A stretch of DNA of 64,000 nucleotides, from the NCBI GenBank assembly GCA_958299035.1, contig CATQJL010000001.1:6998284-7062283 (forward strand). The letters are read 5' to 3'. How positions within the stretch are numbered: the first letter of the stretch is position 1; each line of letters starts with the position of its first letter. Under the pieces are notes generated by a model. It had not been told where the DNA came from. It made no database searches and was given only the letters and a program-made list of their open reading frames with translations. Shown here piece by piece: positions 1 to 14,800 of the stretch. The translations under genes and the position numbers were made by a program. The stretch comes from Cylicocyclus nassatus (Eukaryota > Nematoda > Chromadorea > Rhabditida > Strongylidae).

Positions 1-670
1 GGCCAGCTGGGGATTACTGATCTTACATAAGATTGGAGTTTGCGGCCCACATGACAATACGTTTGTTCAGTTTGTTTATGATAGATAGCGAAATAATTTG
101 TAGACGCATAGGCGACTGAAGTCAAGTTTAGCACAAAAATATAGCATTCTCAACTGCGGCTGTTCTCAACCTTGAATGGTAGTAGGATCTCGTGGGTGTT
201 CTGCCAAAAACGAGCTTCCAGCAAAAAAATGTTTTTGTTTCTCATCCTATACATCTCTGCCCGTTTGTGATATCAACAGGTAGATGTATGCTGAACTGCG
301 AAAAAATTACTGCTTTTGACGGCCTTTGTCATTCAAAAATAAAATTAGACAAATTTATAGCTCGTCAAACTACACTCAGCGAAACACGCATTGTCATCGC
401 ATCAAACTAATAGATGCAGTATCGCTTATTGAAAAATCTCATGCGACCACTCTTTTCCGAATAAATTGCACTATTTAGGGTTGATTCGAAATAATAAAGC
501 CGTTGTTTCATAGTGTTTCATAGTTGTTTCATTATCTCTGTGGATAATCCGATAAAAAAACAGGAATGAAGCGGATGCACAGAAAGAGAAAAAAGAACCA
601 TTCTGTTCGATACAAAAATCATCTGGTCGCCAATTTATTTATGAATCGCAAATGGTCAAAAAGGGATGCG

Positions 671-752
671 TTAATCCTGCTCCTGTATGGTCTGAAAAGA
701 GTAACCTACCTTTAATCCTGCTTCGGTACGGTCTGAAAAGAGTAACCTACCT
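671..752. repeat. Two-copy 41-bp tandem duplication
   Basis: Two adjacent 41-bp units (671-711 and 712-752) start TTAATCCTGCT and end AGTAACCTACCT; they differ at only a few bases. No coding role is seen. Confidence 0.85.
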
Positions 753-2343
753 ATCGCGCATATGACCGTTTTATACTTATTTCCTCTTTCTCTAACCACT
801 ATTCAATCGAACGACAGTGGTTGAACGAGTAACTTTGAGCCTTTCCTTTACTAGCACCGTTTTCAAAGCGACTTTTCCATCATATTACTGAATGTTCGTC
901 TTTTGACGCTTTCTTGTGCTTTATAACTTCAACCAATTCATAACTTTTGCTCGTTTAATTTCATCATTGAATAGGTAAAGCAGTTACACTCTTTACTATT
1001 ACTGAAAGTAGCGAGCGATTGGTGGGGCTCTGGGCTCTGCATTTCTGTAGCAAGCGTGCTTTCTAATTATTCAGTTTTGGTTAGCGTTTGAAGCTCCGCC
1101 TTCTCCCGCCACTCTCAGTGAAACAGAGGGTAGAGCAATTAATTCGATCCTTCCTCTGAGATTATTTTCAGCAGCTTCACACAACTTTTCCACTTCTATG
1201 TTCCTTGTGCAGCACACTTCCATCTCAAAAAGTGTATGGTTATATGCGCAAAATTATTTGCGTTAAAATATTCATAGTGTGTCACAAAACAATCCAGAAA
1301 ATTGATCAATTCATGTCACGCATACCATATGCACGCTATAAGAAACTTCAAGGTGACAAAACAGTCTTCATCCAGAGAAGTAAAAATTGCTAGAGACAGT
1401 ATTTCTGAAGAAGAATTCATGTTGACTTATATGGTTAAATAGTCAAATTTTCGTTATGATCTGTCCCAAATATATAAAAACTAAAAACCCATTAAGTAAA
1501 GGTTAGTTTTATCTCACTACAAAACGTTACCTGAGAGAAGCGGTAATTGAAAAGATACATGGGGCAAATTTGTAACCCCCTTTCCGCATGCAACTTCTCG
1601 ACAAACTCGAAGAAGATAAATTTTTGATGAAAAGGAAAACAAGCGAATTACTCTTCCAACAGTTACAATGATATAAAACTAGGAAAACAACATCAAGCTT
1701 GATCCCTTGCTGAGCCGATCTTATGTACGGTCATCTAGAGATGCACGCGATTAATTGTGGTGTACCTCGTAAGCCAGCTCTAAAAATCTCGCTCGTTCTG
1801 GGGAAAGAAACACTTCCCTTTATCCCCCTTCTCCCTCGGTCTCCTACTGAATTATAGCAACATACATGCAAGCTATTTTCTGAAAGATTTGCGAATCCAA
1901 AACAGGACTAAAAATTCACTGCAAATTGCGAACATGTACTTCCATGAATAGGCAGGTTCCTATCTGATTGTGAAAAGATTTTTATTTCAAAATCCTCTAA
2001 GACTTTCTTTGTATCTAATACACATTATCTCTCTTGTTCCCCTATATTGCCAACAATGACTGAAACGTTGTTGGAGCGCCTTTATATTGATCGTATGTTC
2101 CCTCTTTACAGGCAGATTTTGTTTGGCAATGCCATCTAACCTGCGTGAATAGAAAGAGCATTCCTAATCATAGGAACTTCTCGAACGATTTAGGATATTT
2201 AGAAATTTACAAATTCTCAAGAGACATCACGATGTACTTCCTATATACCAATAATGCTTTTCAAAGTTTTTCAGAGAGGTTTTGAGACCCGCAAAACATG
2301 TAATGAATCTGAATCTCTAACATCCTGAATTTAGTGAGAAGCA

Positions 2344-2575
2344 GTGGCCGTATTCATCAACAAACCTCGAGCTTGAAATCTACACCAAGGCAGGATTATT
2401 ACTGGACACCTGCATTTTTAATAAACATTTCTCAATGGTTAACTCACCTTGAGGTGAAATTGCACCTTGAAATGCCCAATTAACCCATATTTACGAAGCT
2501 GCCAGGTTGAAACCTACTTGAGGTAGCCTCGCAAAGTAGAATTCTACCTTAAGGTTTATTGATGAAGACGGCCAC
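2344..2575. mobile_element. MITE-like element, GGCCGTATTCATCAAC termini (short copy)
   Basis: Both ends carry the same inverted sequence: GTGGCCGTATTCATCAAC at the left and, reading inward from the right, GTGGCCGTCTTCATCAAT. The interior has repeated 'cacctTGAGGt/aACCTcaagg'-type segments and no open reading frame of note. The same termini bound elements at 48111-49413 and about 52150-52441. Non-autonomous DNA transposon is the likeliest class. Confidence 0.7.
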
Positions 2576-2688
2576 AGATTGCACATTGATAATCAAATAA
2601 ACAGTATCAACCTTTGCTAACCATCAAAAATCCAACTCCTTTAGTGCACAAGCTTAGTCATTGTGTAAAAATTCCAGACTGGTTCCGT

Positions 2689-2809
2689 ATGCGAACGAAA
2701 GGGCGCGTCATTGTTATTTGCTGTGCTATTTCGATATTATCACTTACAGTGTATTATGGCGCTCAACCGAAATTCAAGATAATGCAGATGGACGCGCATA
2801 ATGATGCAG
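2689..2809 (+). CDS. Gene A exon 1: start codon and signal anchor
   Basis: ATG at 2689 opens M-R-T-K-G-R followed by about 17 hydrophobic residues (VIVICCAISILSLTVYYG). This is a short basic cytosolic tail and a type II membrane anchor, as expected for a Golgi sulfotransferase. Donor GTGTTT follows position 2809 in phase 1. Gene B exon 1 has the same layout and phase. An upstream in-frame TTG at 2614 was not accepted as a start. Confidence 0.65.
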
Positions 2810-5800
2810 GTGTTTTAAATATTAGAATCTCTTGATTTTTGCTGTTCTAGTGAGCTAACCGATACTTTTGGTCACAGTTCAATGCACACCGTGAAAGTTT
2901 GTCTGATCCTAGTTAGTAGACTTTTGAAAAGCATGCCCTCAAGGTATCAAAGCTATCGTGCTTGTTGCTGCAAAAGAGCACTCTAAGCCTTTGAAGAAGT
3001 CGTATTAGGTCGTGCCGAAAGTAATCTCGTTTTTTGTCTGTTTGCACCACATGCCACAAAATAAAAAAATTCATATTGCAACGTTTCACTCTCTTTCAAT
3101 TTTGAACTGTGCAATTCAATCAATAAGCTCTTCGAAGGTTCCAAAGTTTGCAAATCAAAGTTTTTGATCGTCATGTTTCGTAATCTTGCCTTGCCAGTAT
3201 TGTCGGCACCTTACATCTATATCATTCAACCTGTACCCTCCTTGTAGAAGTACCCTGAGAGATAAGCATAAGCAGGACCTGCTGTCTTACAAGTCTGTTT
3301 GCCGTTCAGATGTCAAATATACTACATTGCCACCCATTTTATCGTCGGCGCTTTATTGCTTCAATGCGGGCAAGTCTACTGTCTAAATTAGTCTGCTAGA
3401 GATATGATCTGTGCAGACTAGCAGACAAACTACCAATGCGACAGCTAGGCAACGTTAGTGTACGTTAAACACTTGCTGAACTTTCGTACGGCCGAGTTTC
3501 CAAACCTAGCCGCCTTTCCTTACAGGCACAATTCTCACAAGGCGTCTTCACACCTCTTAGGGCCTTATGCACTGACATCCCTGCTCGGGAGGGGGGGGGG
3601 ATAGCAGCTCGAAAGAAAAGGTTTGTATCCTGAAGCTTAGATATCTGGATTTCACGTTGCCTACCTACCCGTAAGTATTCTACTATACTTCACCATGAAC
3701 ATATCAGTCAGGGGCAAGAAGCTGTAAAAGTCGCATTTTTTAGCTTTTTGTATGATCCCCTGATGATCCCCGGGGACGATCGTTCATTTTCTAAAGTCAT
3801 TTCTCTTTCTTCAAAGTTAATGAAAACTTCAAAGTAAAAAATGAAGTGAAACTGAAACCTGAAATTCAAAGTAGAACTGATTATCTAACTCAACAGTGCT
3901 GAGCATATTGCTGATAAGAACAAATGAGTTTCTGAAATATCGAAATTTCCGATAAGCTCCAACTTTCGACCTTGGTTCATCGAAAATTTCATGACTCCAG
4001 AACATCATTTGTTCTTATCAGCAACATACTTAGCACTGTTGGATTAGATAAGCAATACATATTAGGTTGTAACAGAATTGATGCAGGTTTTTCGTGCACC
4101 TTTTTCAAAATGCTGGCTCAGAAACGGCAAGTGTTTTCTCGGAGAGTTTTGCATATCATTTGGAAGCTCTTTTCTTCTAATTTCTTATGAATTCTTTCAT
4201 TTAAGCGGAAGCGAATGTCTAGAAGTTCTGAGCCCATAAATTTGAGAAACCAAATCTCGAAATTCTTTCTTTTAGTATACCTGGCTCTAAAACCACCAAA
4301 AACAACCGGAATTCGCGCAAATTTACATAGTATTTTTGAGTGAGATATGATACAAAATGCATGTTGAATCATAAATTCTGAAAACATCTAAGCCGAGAAA
4401 TTTCAGAACAAAATTCAACGATCGCTGTGGTCCGTCTGCCCTACATAAGAATCCTCAGCGCGAAGCAACTGCAGAGCTTCCGCTTTATATAGGGAGGATA
4501 GATTTCAGACATCTATGGCTAAAGAAATCGGGAGCCGTTCTACCTATTCAGCTTTGAAAAAATTCAAAAGTTTCAGAGAAGCGATTTTTCAAATTCTCAG
4601 AAAAGTCGAAAAATGAGTACTTTCAAAATTTTTTCGAATATCCTCTCGCAAAGAACTTTTTCATTTCCGAATTTAGCACTGTTGCACTACCTACCATAGG
4701 CTACACAGTGAGTTATATTTGCGCTACCTTACTATATTTGATAGTAAGTTATGGTTTCTCAAAGTGAAGGTTTCCCCGAAAAAATTTTTGGCAGAATTTG
4801 GGCTATAAGATTTTTCTCGGTGAAGCTACAACAACGTAATAATGCATACTGAGTTGAAAAAAGTTTGCTGATTATAACACTTCTTGTTGCACACGAAAAG
4901 ACTATTTGTGTAAAAAGTTATAATGATCCAAACACAAAATTCAGAAAACCTGCATTAATTCTGCTACAACCTAATAGCTTCTCGCTTCTGTTCAATATGT
5001 TCATAGTGGAGGATGGTGGGAATACTTACTGATAGGTAGACAGCGTGAGATCCAGATATCTGGAGCTTCAGGATATGAAGCTTTCTTTCAAGCTACAATC
5101 CCCTCCCCAGCGGGAATGTTAATGCATGCGGCCTTAGAGCCGTAAGTATTCCCAATCCTTCACTATAAGCATATGAACAGGAGCGAGAAGCTGTACATGC
5201 CGCATATTCCAGCTTTTTGTATGATCCCCTGGTGATCTCCGGCGACCGACCGTCTTTTCTTCAAAGTCACTTTTCTTACTTCCAAGTTAATGGAAACCCT
5301 CCAAAGTTGTACTGTTCGTTTAACCCATCGTGCAATGTGTGTTGCTGATAAGAACAAATGATGCTTGGAATCACGAAATTTGCGATGAATCACAAGTCGA
5401 AAGTTGGGGTTTATCAAAAATTCGATTTTTAAAAAACTCATCTGTCCTTATCAGCAACATGTTTAGCATTGTAAAGTTAGACGAACAGCAATACTTTAGA
5501 AGGTTTTCGCTAACTTCGAAGGAAGAAAAATTATTTTAAAGAAGAGGCGGTCATTACCGGGGATCATCACGGGATCGTAGAAAAGGCTGGAAAATGCGGC
5601 TTGTACAGCTTCTCGTTTCTGTTCAATATATTCATTGTGAAGGACGGTGACATTAGCTACTGAAAGATTATAGGCGTGGAATCCAGACATTTAAAGCTTC
5701 AGAACATAAAGCTTTTTTAGGCTGTGAATTCCTACCCGGCGGGATTGTTAATGCATGCCGCCCTTGCCGCCCTTGAATGAATCTGTTGGATTCATTCAAG

Positions 5801-8800
5801 GGCGGCTCTCATTCCTAGTTGTGCAAGCTCGGAGAATAGTTCTCATGTGTTCTGATGAATGGATGGATAAACTGAATGACAGATGGAAGTTGAAAGTGAC
5901 AGAGCAGAAATAAATTATAAAATCTAGCTTTTCGGGACATCTTTCCTGTTGCATAGGGACGAGAAATTTCAAATTATGTCTTAACGCATGCTGAGGTTAC
6001 AGTTACAATCATTACAATCAATCATCAAATATAACGAAATTTTGATGAGTGGGTGGTACTTTGACTGCAATGTCTTTGTATTTTCTGGTTTTGAAGAGTT
6101 TGTTACTCGATTCCTGAAATTAGAGCTCTACTATGCAATACCGTCGAACTTTTCCTCAGCTTTATTTATACATACGTCGATGCTGGCAATGCACAAATTG
6201 GTCAAAAGGTCTTCGAGAAAAAACATTCTAACAAATTCGAAAATGATTGACTATAAACCTGAAGAAAGTAACGTGTACTGTAAATTTGTATCAGATGATT
6301 TATCCATTATTGCTGGAAGCCTAGAGCAAAGATCTATGTAAGGAATTGTCCAGCTAAAATTTCCAGCACTTTTTTGGATGGTATCTCAAGATTTCATTTG
6401 CTAACATAATAATTTTTTTTCATCATTAAAAGCTGTGCCTGGTACAAGACCCGATCTAATGAATTTGCATTTTGACGGATTTGCTATTAGCTCAAAAAAT
6501 GCAGAAGTTTTTTGGGAACGACCTAAAATTTTCGTTTTGAGTGTGCTCTCCTTCATCAATTTCAAAAAAAAAAGCTGTAGGCCATCAGAACAGAGATTGA
6601 GGGTTTCTTCAAATCTTTTTTTGAAATTTTCAATACATTGTTATTAGTAACTTAGAGGCAGTGGAAGAAAGCTTGAGGCAAATCACATGATTTCGATCTT
6701 TACAATGCATTGTTATTAGTAACCTAGAGGCAATGGAAGAAAGCTTGAGGCAAATCACATGATTTTGATCTTTTTTAGCACAGTGCCAATGCGGCCCACT
6801 TGGAAGAACCAATCAAGGGAACGACTCTGTCAGATCTAACAAAAGTAATGTCGTATAAAATGGTTGTTGTTGACATTCAATATAATCTTGCAGCAAGTGG
6901 TCAGATTGTACGAGACATCAAGATCTGTGAGTATTTTGTAAGCCGTACAAAAATTGATTTTATTCCAATCACGCCGCTGAAGCTTCTTTTCTTTTTTTTA
7001 GGCGAAGGACGAAGTAATCTTATCGAGAAAATCAAAAATTCGGCGTACGATACTGCTCCCTTCGACAAAAGTAGTCTCATTCCACCTTTTCTAAACTACA
7101 GACCATGGATGGAGGTATAGTAGGCTAGGTGGTGCCAGCAACTTTTTAGAAATTATCACGACATGCCCTGTAGGGTGATCTGACATGCCCTGCGAAGTGA
7201 CCATAGAAAATGACTAGAAGAGAAATAGAGCAATAAAAACGCTCAAAAATATCGAAATTTGCTTTTTTTGAGTGCAGAGAGCACACTGCCTTCGATCCCT
7301 CCGTGATGCCTAAAAAACCATCCTCTTTCAAAGACACGTGTAAATCGTCAAGAACATCTCGGTTCTTACAAAGCTCCAGTAGTTCCCTTTTAATCACCAT
7401 GACGCAAGATCACGTAAACTTCCATAAACTTGGAATGTATTTGTTGCTTGAAAAGGCCGCCACAAACCGAAAGTGATATCAGCCTTCGATAGAAAATGTG
7501 CATGTTTGCACTATGCGTGATGCACATAGGATACAGACTCGTCGAGTGTTATGCAACCCAAAACAAGAATCATTTTTCATCTTGTCCCGAGTGCTGATCG
7601 TATGGCCTAGCTATGACAAGGGAAACTATATGGATGAGGTGTAAGATGGAAGTCAAATAACGACTGATTTATGGGTATTCAATTTTATAGGCATGTACCA
7701 CTTCGCAAAGACTAGTTGAGTTTTGACATTATATTCAATGCGACATTTACAGGTTGCTCCGAAGTACCACCTTTCTTCCTGCATAATTGAAAAAATAATG
7801 AGTGTGGCTATCGACGCGATTTTCTGCTACCTCACCAACACCACCGAATTTACAGCAAACAATCGTACAATAAGTACGGAAAAAATTGGAGAAAGGTGAA
7901 TAATCTTTTAACGTTTAGCATAATGAAAAGCAAAAGAAAAATCATACATTGACTAACTGGCTTATTCGGCTCCTCCCGACCCTATAAGAACATTAAATAA
8001 AGGTCCCATCCCTAGGTCCTGCACAACTTTTCCCTGTGCCCACTTCTACATGTCAATCTATCCCCGTTCTTCCGCATGCCCACTTACCCTCCTCCTTGTG
8101 CCAGCTTCCAGCCCTGTAGCTCGAACAAAGAATCTATAGCTCGATATCGTTCGATGACGATAAATACCGTACCCTACAACACCCGTCCCGCCCCGAAGTG
8201 TACGTGTGCAAAGTTTGTCCCGACAGATTCAAAAATGGAATTTTCTATTCGGAACTTGTACATACAGATTTAATATGAATTAAATCTACACTGATCCCTA
8301 CTTTCAACGAGCGTTAGGTCACTACTTTTAAGATCACGAAAACTGCCTTGAACTACGCCTTAACATTACATTTCATTCATGTGCTAGAGGCGTTCCAAAT
8401 CAAATCATCAACATCTACGTTTTCTGCCGGCAGCCTTATTGCCCGACCTTTTTCCAAATCGTACCTGAGAAACTTTGTATTTTTTCTCTTGCTATGCATT
8501 GCAGAGTGAAGAAGACGCATTTTGCTTGAACTCACTTTTAGTGCTTAATCTCTTTAGGACTGCACGCAGTGGCTTACGGTCATGTTTGAAAAATTCACCC
8601 CCGCATTCACTTAATCTTTGTTGTTTTTACATACAGACATAGCTGCGAACCACTTATTTGAGGGTACTGGTTGGAGTCCTGGTGCACAAACCTAAACAGT
8701 TTTCGAGTAATGATTATTGCGTTGTGTGCAGAACTTGTTGGCAAATCTCACTATTCTTTATATTGTTACCCAGATCACCGTTTCGTCGAACTTCTGTGAG

Positions 8801-11800
8801 CCAAAGACAACGTCTACCCGAGATTCTCTCGTCGTACCCAACATCGAACTTTCCGTGTAGGGTCATAAAAATCTGAAACTTGTAATAAAAATCGGCAATA
8901 AAATAAAAAAATCGATCAAAGTCTGCGCTGATTAGACGCCCTTATCAAAAGCTACGATTTTCGAGCAAGCAGTATAATACGGCGAATTTAATTCAATTCG
9001 GCATTTTTCTCAAATCCATAACTTTTTATAGATATGCTCATTCAGCACAAACTTTGCATAGTCAAAAACAGCTAGTACAGCTAGTACAAGAATCTACAAT
9101 AAACTTTTATTGCATGTTTCAGAATTTTTATGACCTTATAGCGAAAATTCAAAATTTGAGTAGTTCTCTCCTACCGATTTCATTTAGGCAATATATGATC
9201 ATTGGTAAGCTGTTAAGACATCTCTGTAAAGAATGTACCGTTTCAAACAGAAATAACAATCAAATCGGTCGGGGAAATCCGAAGTTATGAATTTTTATGG
9301 CGGGAACGGAAGTTTCGCAGCCCAATACTTTGTGCCTACAACTGCGTCGGTCCTCCAAAGAACAGGGCCCGGCACGAGGTGGGCAAACGAGGTTCTCCAA
9401 AACGAATTCCCCTTTGATCCCAATATTTTTTACGAATACCCCTTGAGCCCAAAAACAATGCTTTGTGCTTGTGCAACGAGAGCACCGTCCACACTTCGCC
9501 TACAAGCGCTCAAAAGCGCCCGAAATGCTCAAATTTCTCTGATTAGTCCTCGCCTGTATGAAGATGGGAAACAGGAAGAAGAATAAGCAAGAAAAATGAT
9601 GAGGGAATGAAGAAATAGCAAAGTAACGCAATCCCAAGACTGAGAGACACCGTTCCCGCGCGTATGGATTGACTGGGGCGCGCTTTCCATCTTAGAAAGC
9701 TAGGCTGCTGATGCGATTTTGGGCTCTAACAAAGACAAGAGGAGGAGCTTCGGAACCAAAATCTCACCATGTAGTAAACTGCAGGTGTACAACAGATTTA
9801 TGTAAAAATTTTGAAAAACTTATGTAGACTGAAAGTTTTGCCTACCTCAGGTGGGTATTGGGTGGTCAATTGAAAAGTTGGGCACGCTCTTCATTCACAA
9901 AAGTTTTTCATAAATTTTCATACTTTGTTCCTTAGTCCTACTGCGCGTATACTCACCAAGTCTCGCGCGCTTTCGTTTTCTCTGCGCTGCAAACGAGCCA
10001 TTTTTCCATTTTCTTGTTAGTGGGAAATTTTCAGAAAAAAGCTTGCCACAACCTTCAAGCACATAATTCTTCAATGAAACTTCTAGGTTAAGCCCTGCAG
10101 GCCCGTGTTCATGTACCTACCAAGTTTCATACCGTATGGTCATCTGTGCGCTGCAAACGAGCCAGTTGAATTCACATCTTCATTTATCAGTTTTGCAAAA
10201 TTTTGAGGAAAAATGCTTATTACACCTCCCATTCGCATAAATTTTTCATAATATTTCATGCTTTGTTTCTGCTTTCCTCTCTTCGTTCGCATACGGAATT
10301 TGGTGCTATATCGTTACGCCTGCATTGAAAACTGATCATGTAATCATGCTGTTCAACGGCATCGCTTATGCGACGTCGCGCACGCTGCATTAGCGGGCGG
10401 CGCGGCGTAGCGCGCGCGAACTCTGCTGCGAGTTGAGGCTTATGAAAACTACTTCCCAATGAGTTAGATGTATAGTCGTCCTCCCCCCACTAGACACCTA
10501 GTGGAGGAATTTGAATTTGAATCAGAGCACACCGGTTGCAGCGGAGCGCGCCACCTGCAGCCCTTACTTCAATCATAAACTGATTTTTTTTGTGCTTTTC
10601 CGACGATTCATTGTACTTTTTGAATGTTAACAGTTTTTTCAATTAGAATGAAAAACTTTGTTGCTTGTTAGCGAAATTTCATGCTGTTATGCTCGTTTCA
10701 ATACTGAGTCCAGGTTGAATTTGAAGAAACGACTAAATTTGGAAAGTATGCTAGTGAAATCTTTTTCGGTAAGTGTCCTGAAGCTGCTCCATAGGACTTC
10801 TTGTCCAAAAACTCTAACCTTACCTGAAAATGGGGCTGAAGAAATGAGCATAGAAGTATGAAACATCTGATCAACAACAAACTCGATTGTGATTTGAAAG
10901 GGTGACTAAAACCAAAAAGAATCACCATGCAACGACGAGAAAACACAAAATAATACTACATGAGCTTGAAAGGAATGTAACTGTGCCGCGCTCTGCCGCG
11001 ATCGGCATGCTCTAGTTCAAATTCAAACTCGTCCACTAGGTGTCTAGTGGGGGGAGGACGACTATATAAGGTAAGCATGATTCGACCTCTTTTTGGTTGC
11101 ACTTGGAATCTTCTTCAGGGGTTCCGCCCCGGACCCGACAAAAACGACTTTCCCCTTGCTTTTTCCACCAAAACGATTTTCATCTTGTCATTTGCCCACC
11201 TCGTGCCGGACTCTGCCAAAGAACAGCAAATAATCACCAATTAGCAAACTTGGTCGCTTCCGCCTCCCCCCCCCCATTTTCTTGTGGCAGCTGTTTTTTT
11301 TTGTTGAGGATTTCTGCTTACTACAGCGAGCCGCAGCCTGCGCCGCTGCGGTCACAGGGAATAGATGCCCATGCCACAGCAGCTCCACAGCTTATCGTTA
11401 TTCCTCTGTAAAATTTCATATAATAGCTCTGTAATACATGATCCGTTATGACCAATGCGACAAGTTGGTCTGCAAAAATCTAGTCATTCTATGCGTAGTA
11501 ATAGACAGAATAGCAAGTCAAAGTTATTAACTGAAAACTAACAGATGCGAGACATTCTGAGATTGAGAACGCACTCGCATTCAACCTCAGTGAGGAATTA
11601 TTGAATCTATGATGGGAAGACATAGAGAAAGGAGAATGTTGACTCTAAACGAATATTCTCTAAGAGTACGAACGTGCAAGTACGAACGTGCACAGAAGAT
11701 CATCATACTGTCTAATAAAGCGCAGGCCCCTATCTGAGTCATCGGCGGCCGATGTCGATCTGTTGGGGGTTGTTTACTATCATGTTCCATGGTATCCCCC

Positions 11801-14800
11801 CCTTCATCTTACCCGGATACAATTGCACTTATGATTCACACTGCCACGGATTCGAACATTACCTTAACCTATCTTTCGCATTAGGTTTCGAATAATCTGC
11901 ATTTTGTAATGTAAATCACAATGTATTGAACAAAGCATTGTTGTGACCAAGTGTTCCAAACGAGTTGCAGAAGAGTTCAGGCTAGCATGCGAAGCAAATG
12001 GACTAATTCCAGTCCCGACGTATGTAAATTGCACTGTTGTTTCGTAAGCTAATCGTAACCTCAATTCGACTATAAATTGAAACAGAGCAGATTTACTAAT
12101 GGTATACTTAGTCGGTGAAGCTCATTTTGATCTGATGGTCATCAAGATATGGTAAGGATGGTAGGAAGCGAAACGAGTCGAAATCAATCGAAGAGTTAAT
12201 TTGCTACATGAGAGATCAAGCACGATGGACTGCTCCAGAACCGGGTGGAACCCGGGACCAGCTCGTTGTTGCTTGCAGATTGATATCGGCGACTAAGGTC
12301 ATAATATTTTTGACGATTTGTACGTGACATGTTCGTGCACCTTTTAAAGTCTCCATCGGACTTTGGTTTGACAACGCTGCGGCTATCGCTACGGAGTAAA
12401 GCGGGCTATATATTAAGTTGATTTTGAAGGGCTTTTTTCATGACAACTTTTTCCACCAAACTCTCTAAAACATTCATCATACCACTAGGAAGGCCTTTTC
12501 ACATTTTATCTAAAGCCGAAAAGTGTATAGTACTATGTGAAGATCTTTGTTCATGAAAAGCATCGGAGTAAAAGAAGAACAGAATATTCTAATGAAACTT
12601 TTTGACTACTGTATTTATTCTGTACTTCTTTCCTATTCTTAGTGAAAGTAGGTTGTTTTTGCTTTTGACCAGCTGTTTTTTTTTGAATTCTGAAAACACT
12701 CTTCTAGTGTACTTGGCATTTTCAAACAAATGTCGCAATGCGCGATGGTTCAACTTCAGATTGACCCTAACTCCTTCACAGCTACTTTCAGCTGTCTCGG
12801 AGTTCAAAAGGGCAAGTATTGTTCCTCAGCAGTGCAAAACGGGGTTATTAGAGTGTTGACCTGTTGTGTAAACCTAAAGCGAATCAGTAAGAAGCCAGCC
12901 TTACAATATAGTGCCTGAAGATTGGCGAACATCGACGAGACGAATATCAACGAAAGGAGTGCAAACAGTAGGGAGTCTTTTGGAACACGCTGTAGAGCCA
13001 AATGATCCTCAAGTTAGCGTAAGAATGCTGACTTTTTGCGATTAAAACAATAGGAACAATTAATGAAAAAATTTCGGTCATTGAACCGGAACATTTGCAG
13101 ATTGCGAGAAAAGTATGGAAATTTTGATTAATTTATAACACTTTGATTCAAATTAGAGGTTTTTAAGGGCGAGGGTCGGTAACTTCGCAGGATAAGTAAA
13201 AACATTGGAGCAATTTGATCAGTTGAGTAAGTAGTGTGTAGAGAGAGGAGAACGTCTAGATAAAAAAAGTAATAACAGGTTTTCAAAGCTGTTTGGCAAA
13301 TTTGGAGAGTTTGGAGGAGTAGGAAATAGAATGAAAGCTGAAAGCGAATGAAATCCTATGGTGTCTTAGCCTGAAAACCAAAAAGAGCTAACAGAAACCT
13401 GTGGAGATTTGTGTACCTACTGCTTCGCACATTTTCCGATTCGAATAAGTCTACACAATTTATTGTGTCTGTAGCATCAAAGCTGTAGGCGATTCGTGAC
13501 ACGCAAAGACTGGGCACCGTTGCGTCCGACCTAGATAGTTCTGCATGGGAGAAACAGTAGATGGTACGAGAACCGAAAGAAGTTGGTTAGAGAGACGCCG
13601 ATATGTCCGCCCCGCACCTCTAACCAATAAAACGACCCAAAGTGGATCTAGAAGTGAGAAAATTGCTTAAAATTCTGCTGACCGTCCGTCCCGCCCAACA
13701 TGCCCGAGTCAAAGATAATAAGCCCCAAATTGATTTTCTGTAACGAGAAATGCAGAGAATTTATTAAAATAAAAGGTAATTTCCAATAACTCCTTTTCGT
13801 AGATCTCATTTCGTAACATTACTTCTGATACCCACTTTAATACAGATAAACATGACGGACAGGCCCGCATCTTTTTAGAGCGATTCTCTTGCTTTTGAAA
13901 CCAAATTTTGCATTGATTCCTGGGTGATCATTTAGTTAGGAGCCCAACCTTTGCACAGCATTGAGATCCCCCTCCCCCCACACCTAATTCTGGGAACCTT
14001 GAGCAACACGTTCAAGGAAGGTAAAAAGTGCTTTTTTCACACGGGCAGACAGGCAGTTTCTGCTTGATTTCGAGCTGAAATAAAGCGCACACTTCATGAA
14101 ACTGAAAAAATAGCTCCAGATAACGAAGTGTTAAAAATATGAAAGGCTTCCTTGCTAGAATGAGTAAACAAAATTCAAAAACAGCGGTCATCTTTGTATC
14201 CTGTTCTATGCAAGTAATTCTGAACATGTGAATGTTGCTACGGCAGAGATTCAGTTAATTGTATCCCATTGGTCTTTTTGAACCTGATACCATCGTACAT
14301 GTTATCTGGTTCAGATCAATTCCCAGTTCTCGGACGCCCATTGTTGAAAATGATTTCAAATGAAGAAAGTACAAAAGTTAGCGGGAATTTTCCGCAAAGA
14401 AGGACAGGAGATGTTTTAGGAAGGAGGATCATCTACGATTTCTTTGAAGTGAAATTGCTTATGATAGTTTGAAAGTGTTGTGAACTGACTCATCCCATAA
14501 TCACTTCGAATAGTTTAAACCGTCGTCCATTCAGAAAAAAGAAATTCAGAAAAAAAAGAGACAAGGGGAAGGGCAGCCATCAGGTTGAGAACAGTATGCG
14601 GCAGTTGACCACAGCCCTCTCGAAACTCAAGCAAGTGGTCCCACTGGACAGTGGGACCACTTGCTTGAGTTTCGAGAGGTTTACTACCGACCCTGGGTCG
14701 GTAGTAAACCTGTCGAAACGCGCAGCTCAAACTCAGAGTTAACTCCGAGTTAACAGCACCTTTCAGGGACTATTAACACCTGTATAAACAAACCAAATTA

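Larger units (their letters stand above)
1..2688. other. Upstream non-coding region of gene A
   Basis: No exon with recognisable protein similarity was seen. The stretch contains a 41-bp tandem duplication (671-752) and a small inverted-repeat element (2344-2575), listed separately. The short open frames here lack family motifs. The promoter of gene A probably lies here, but no element could be identified. Confidence 0.5.
2810..6159 (+). other. Gene A intron 1, filled by inverted-repeat elements
   Basis: Non-coding apart from transposon-derived DNA. Two copies of one long-inverted-repeat family occupy 3561-5133 and about 5142-5765. No conserved exon was seen between 2810 and 6159. Confidence 0.5.

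Noticed and set aside
2614..2688. Upstream extension of gene A exon 1 from a TTG codon
   Set aside because: Non-AUG starts are rare in nematodes, and the ATG at 2689 lies directly before the basic tail and membrane anchor.
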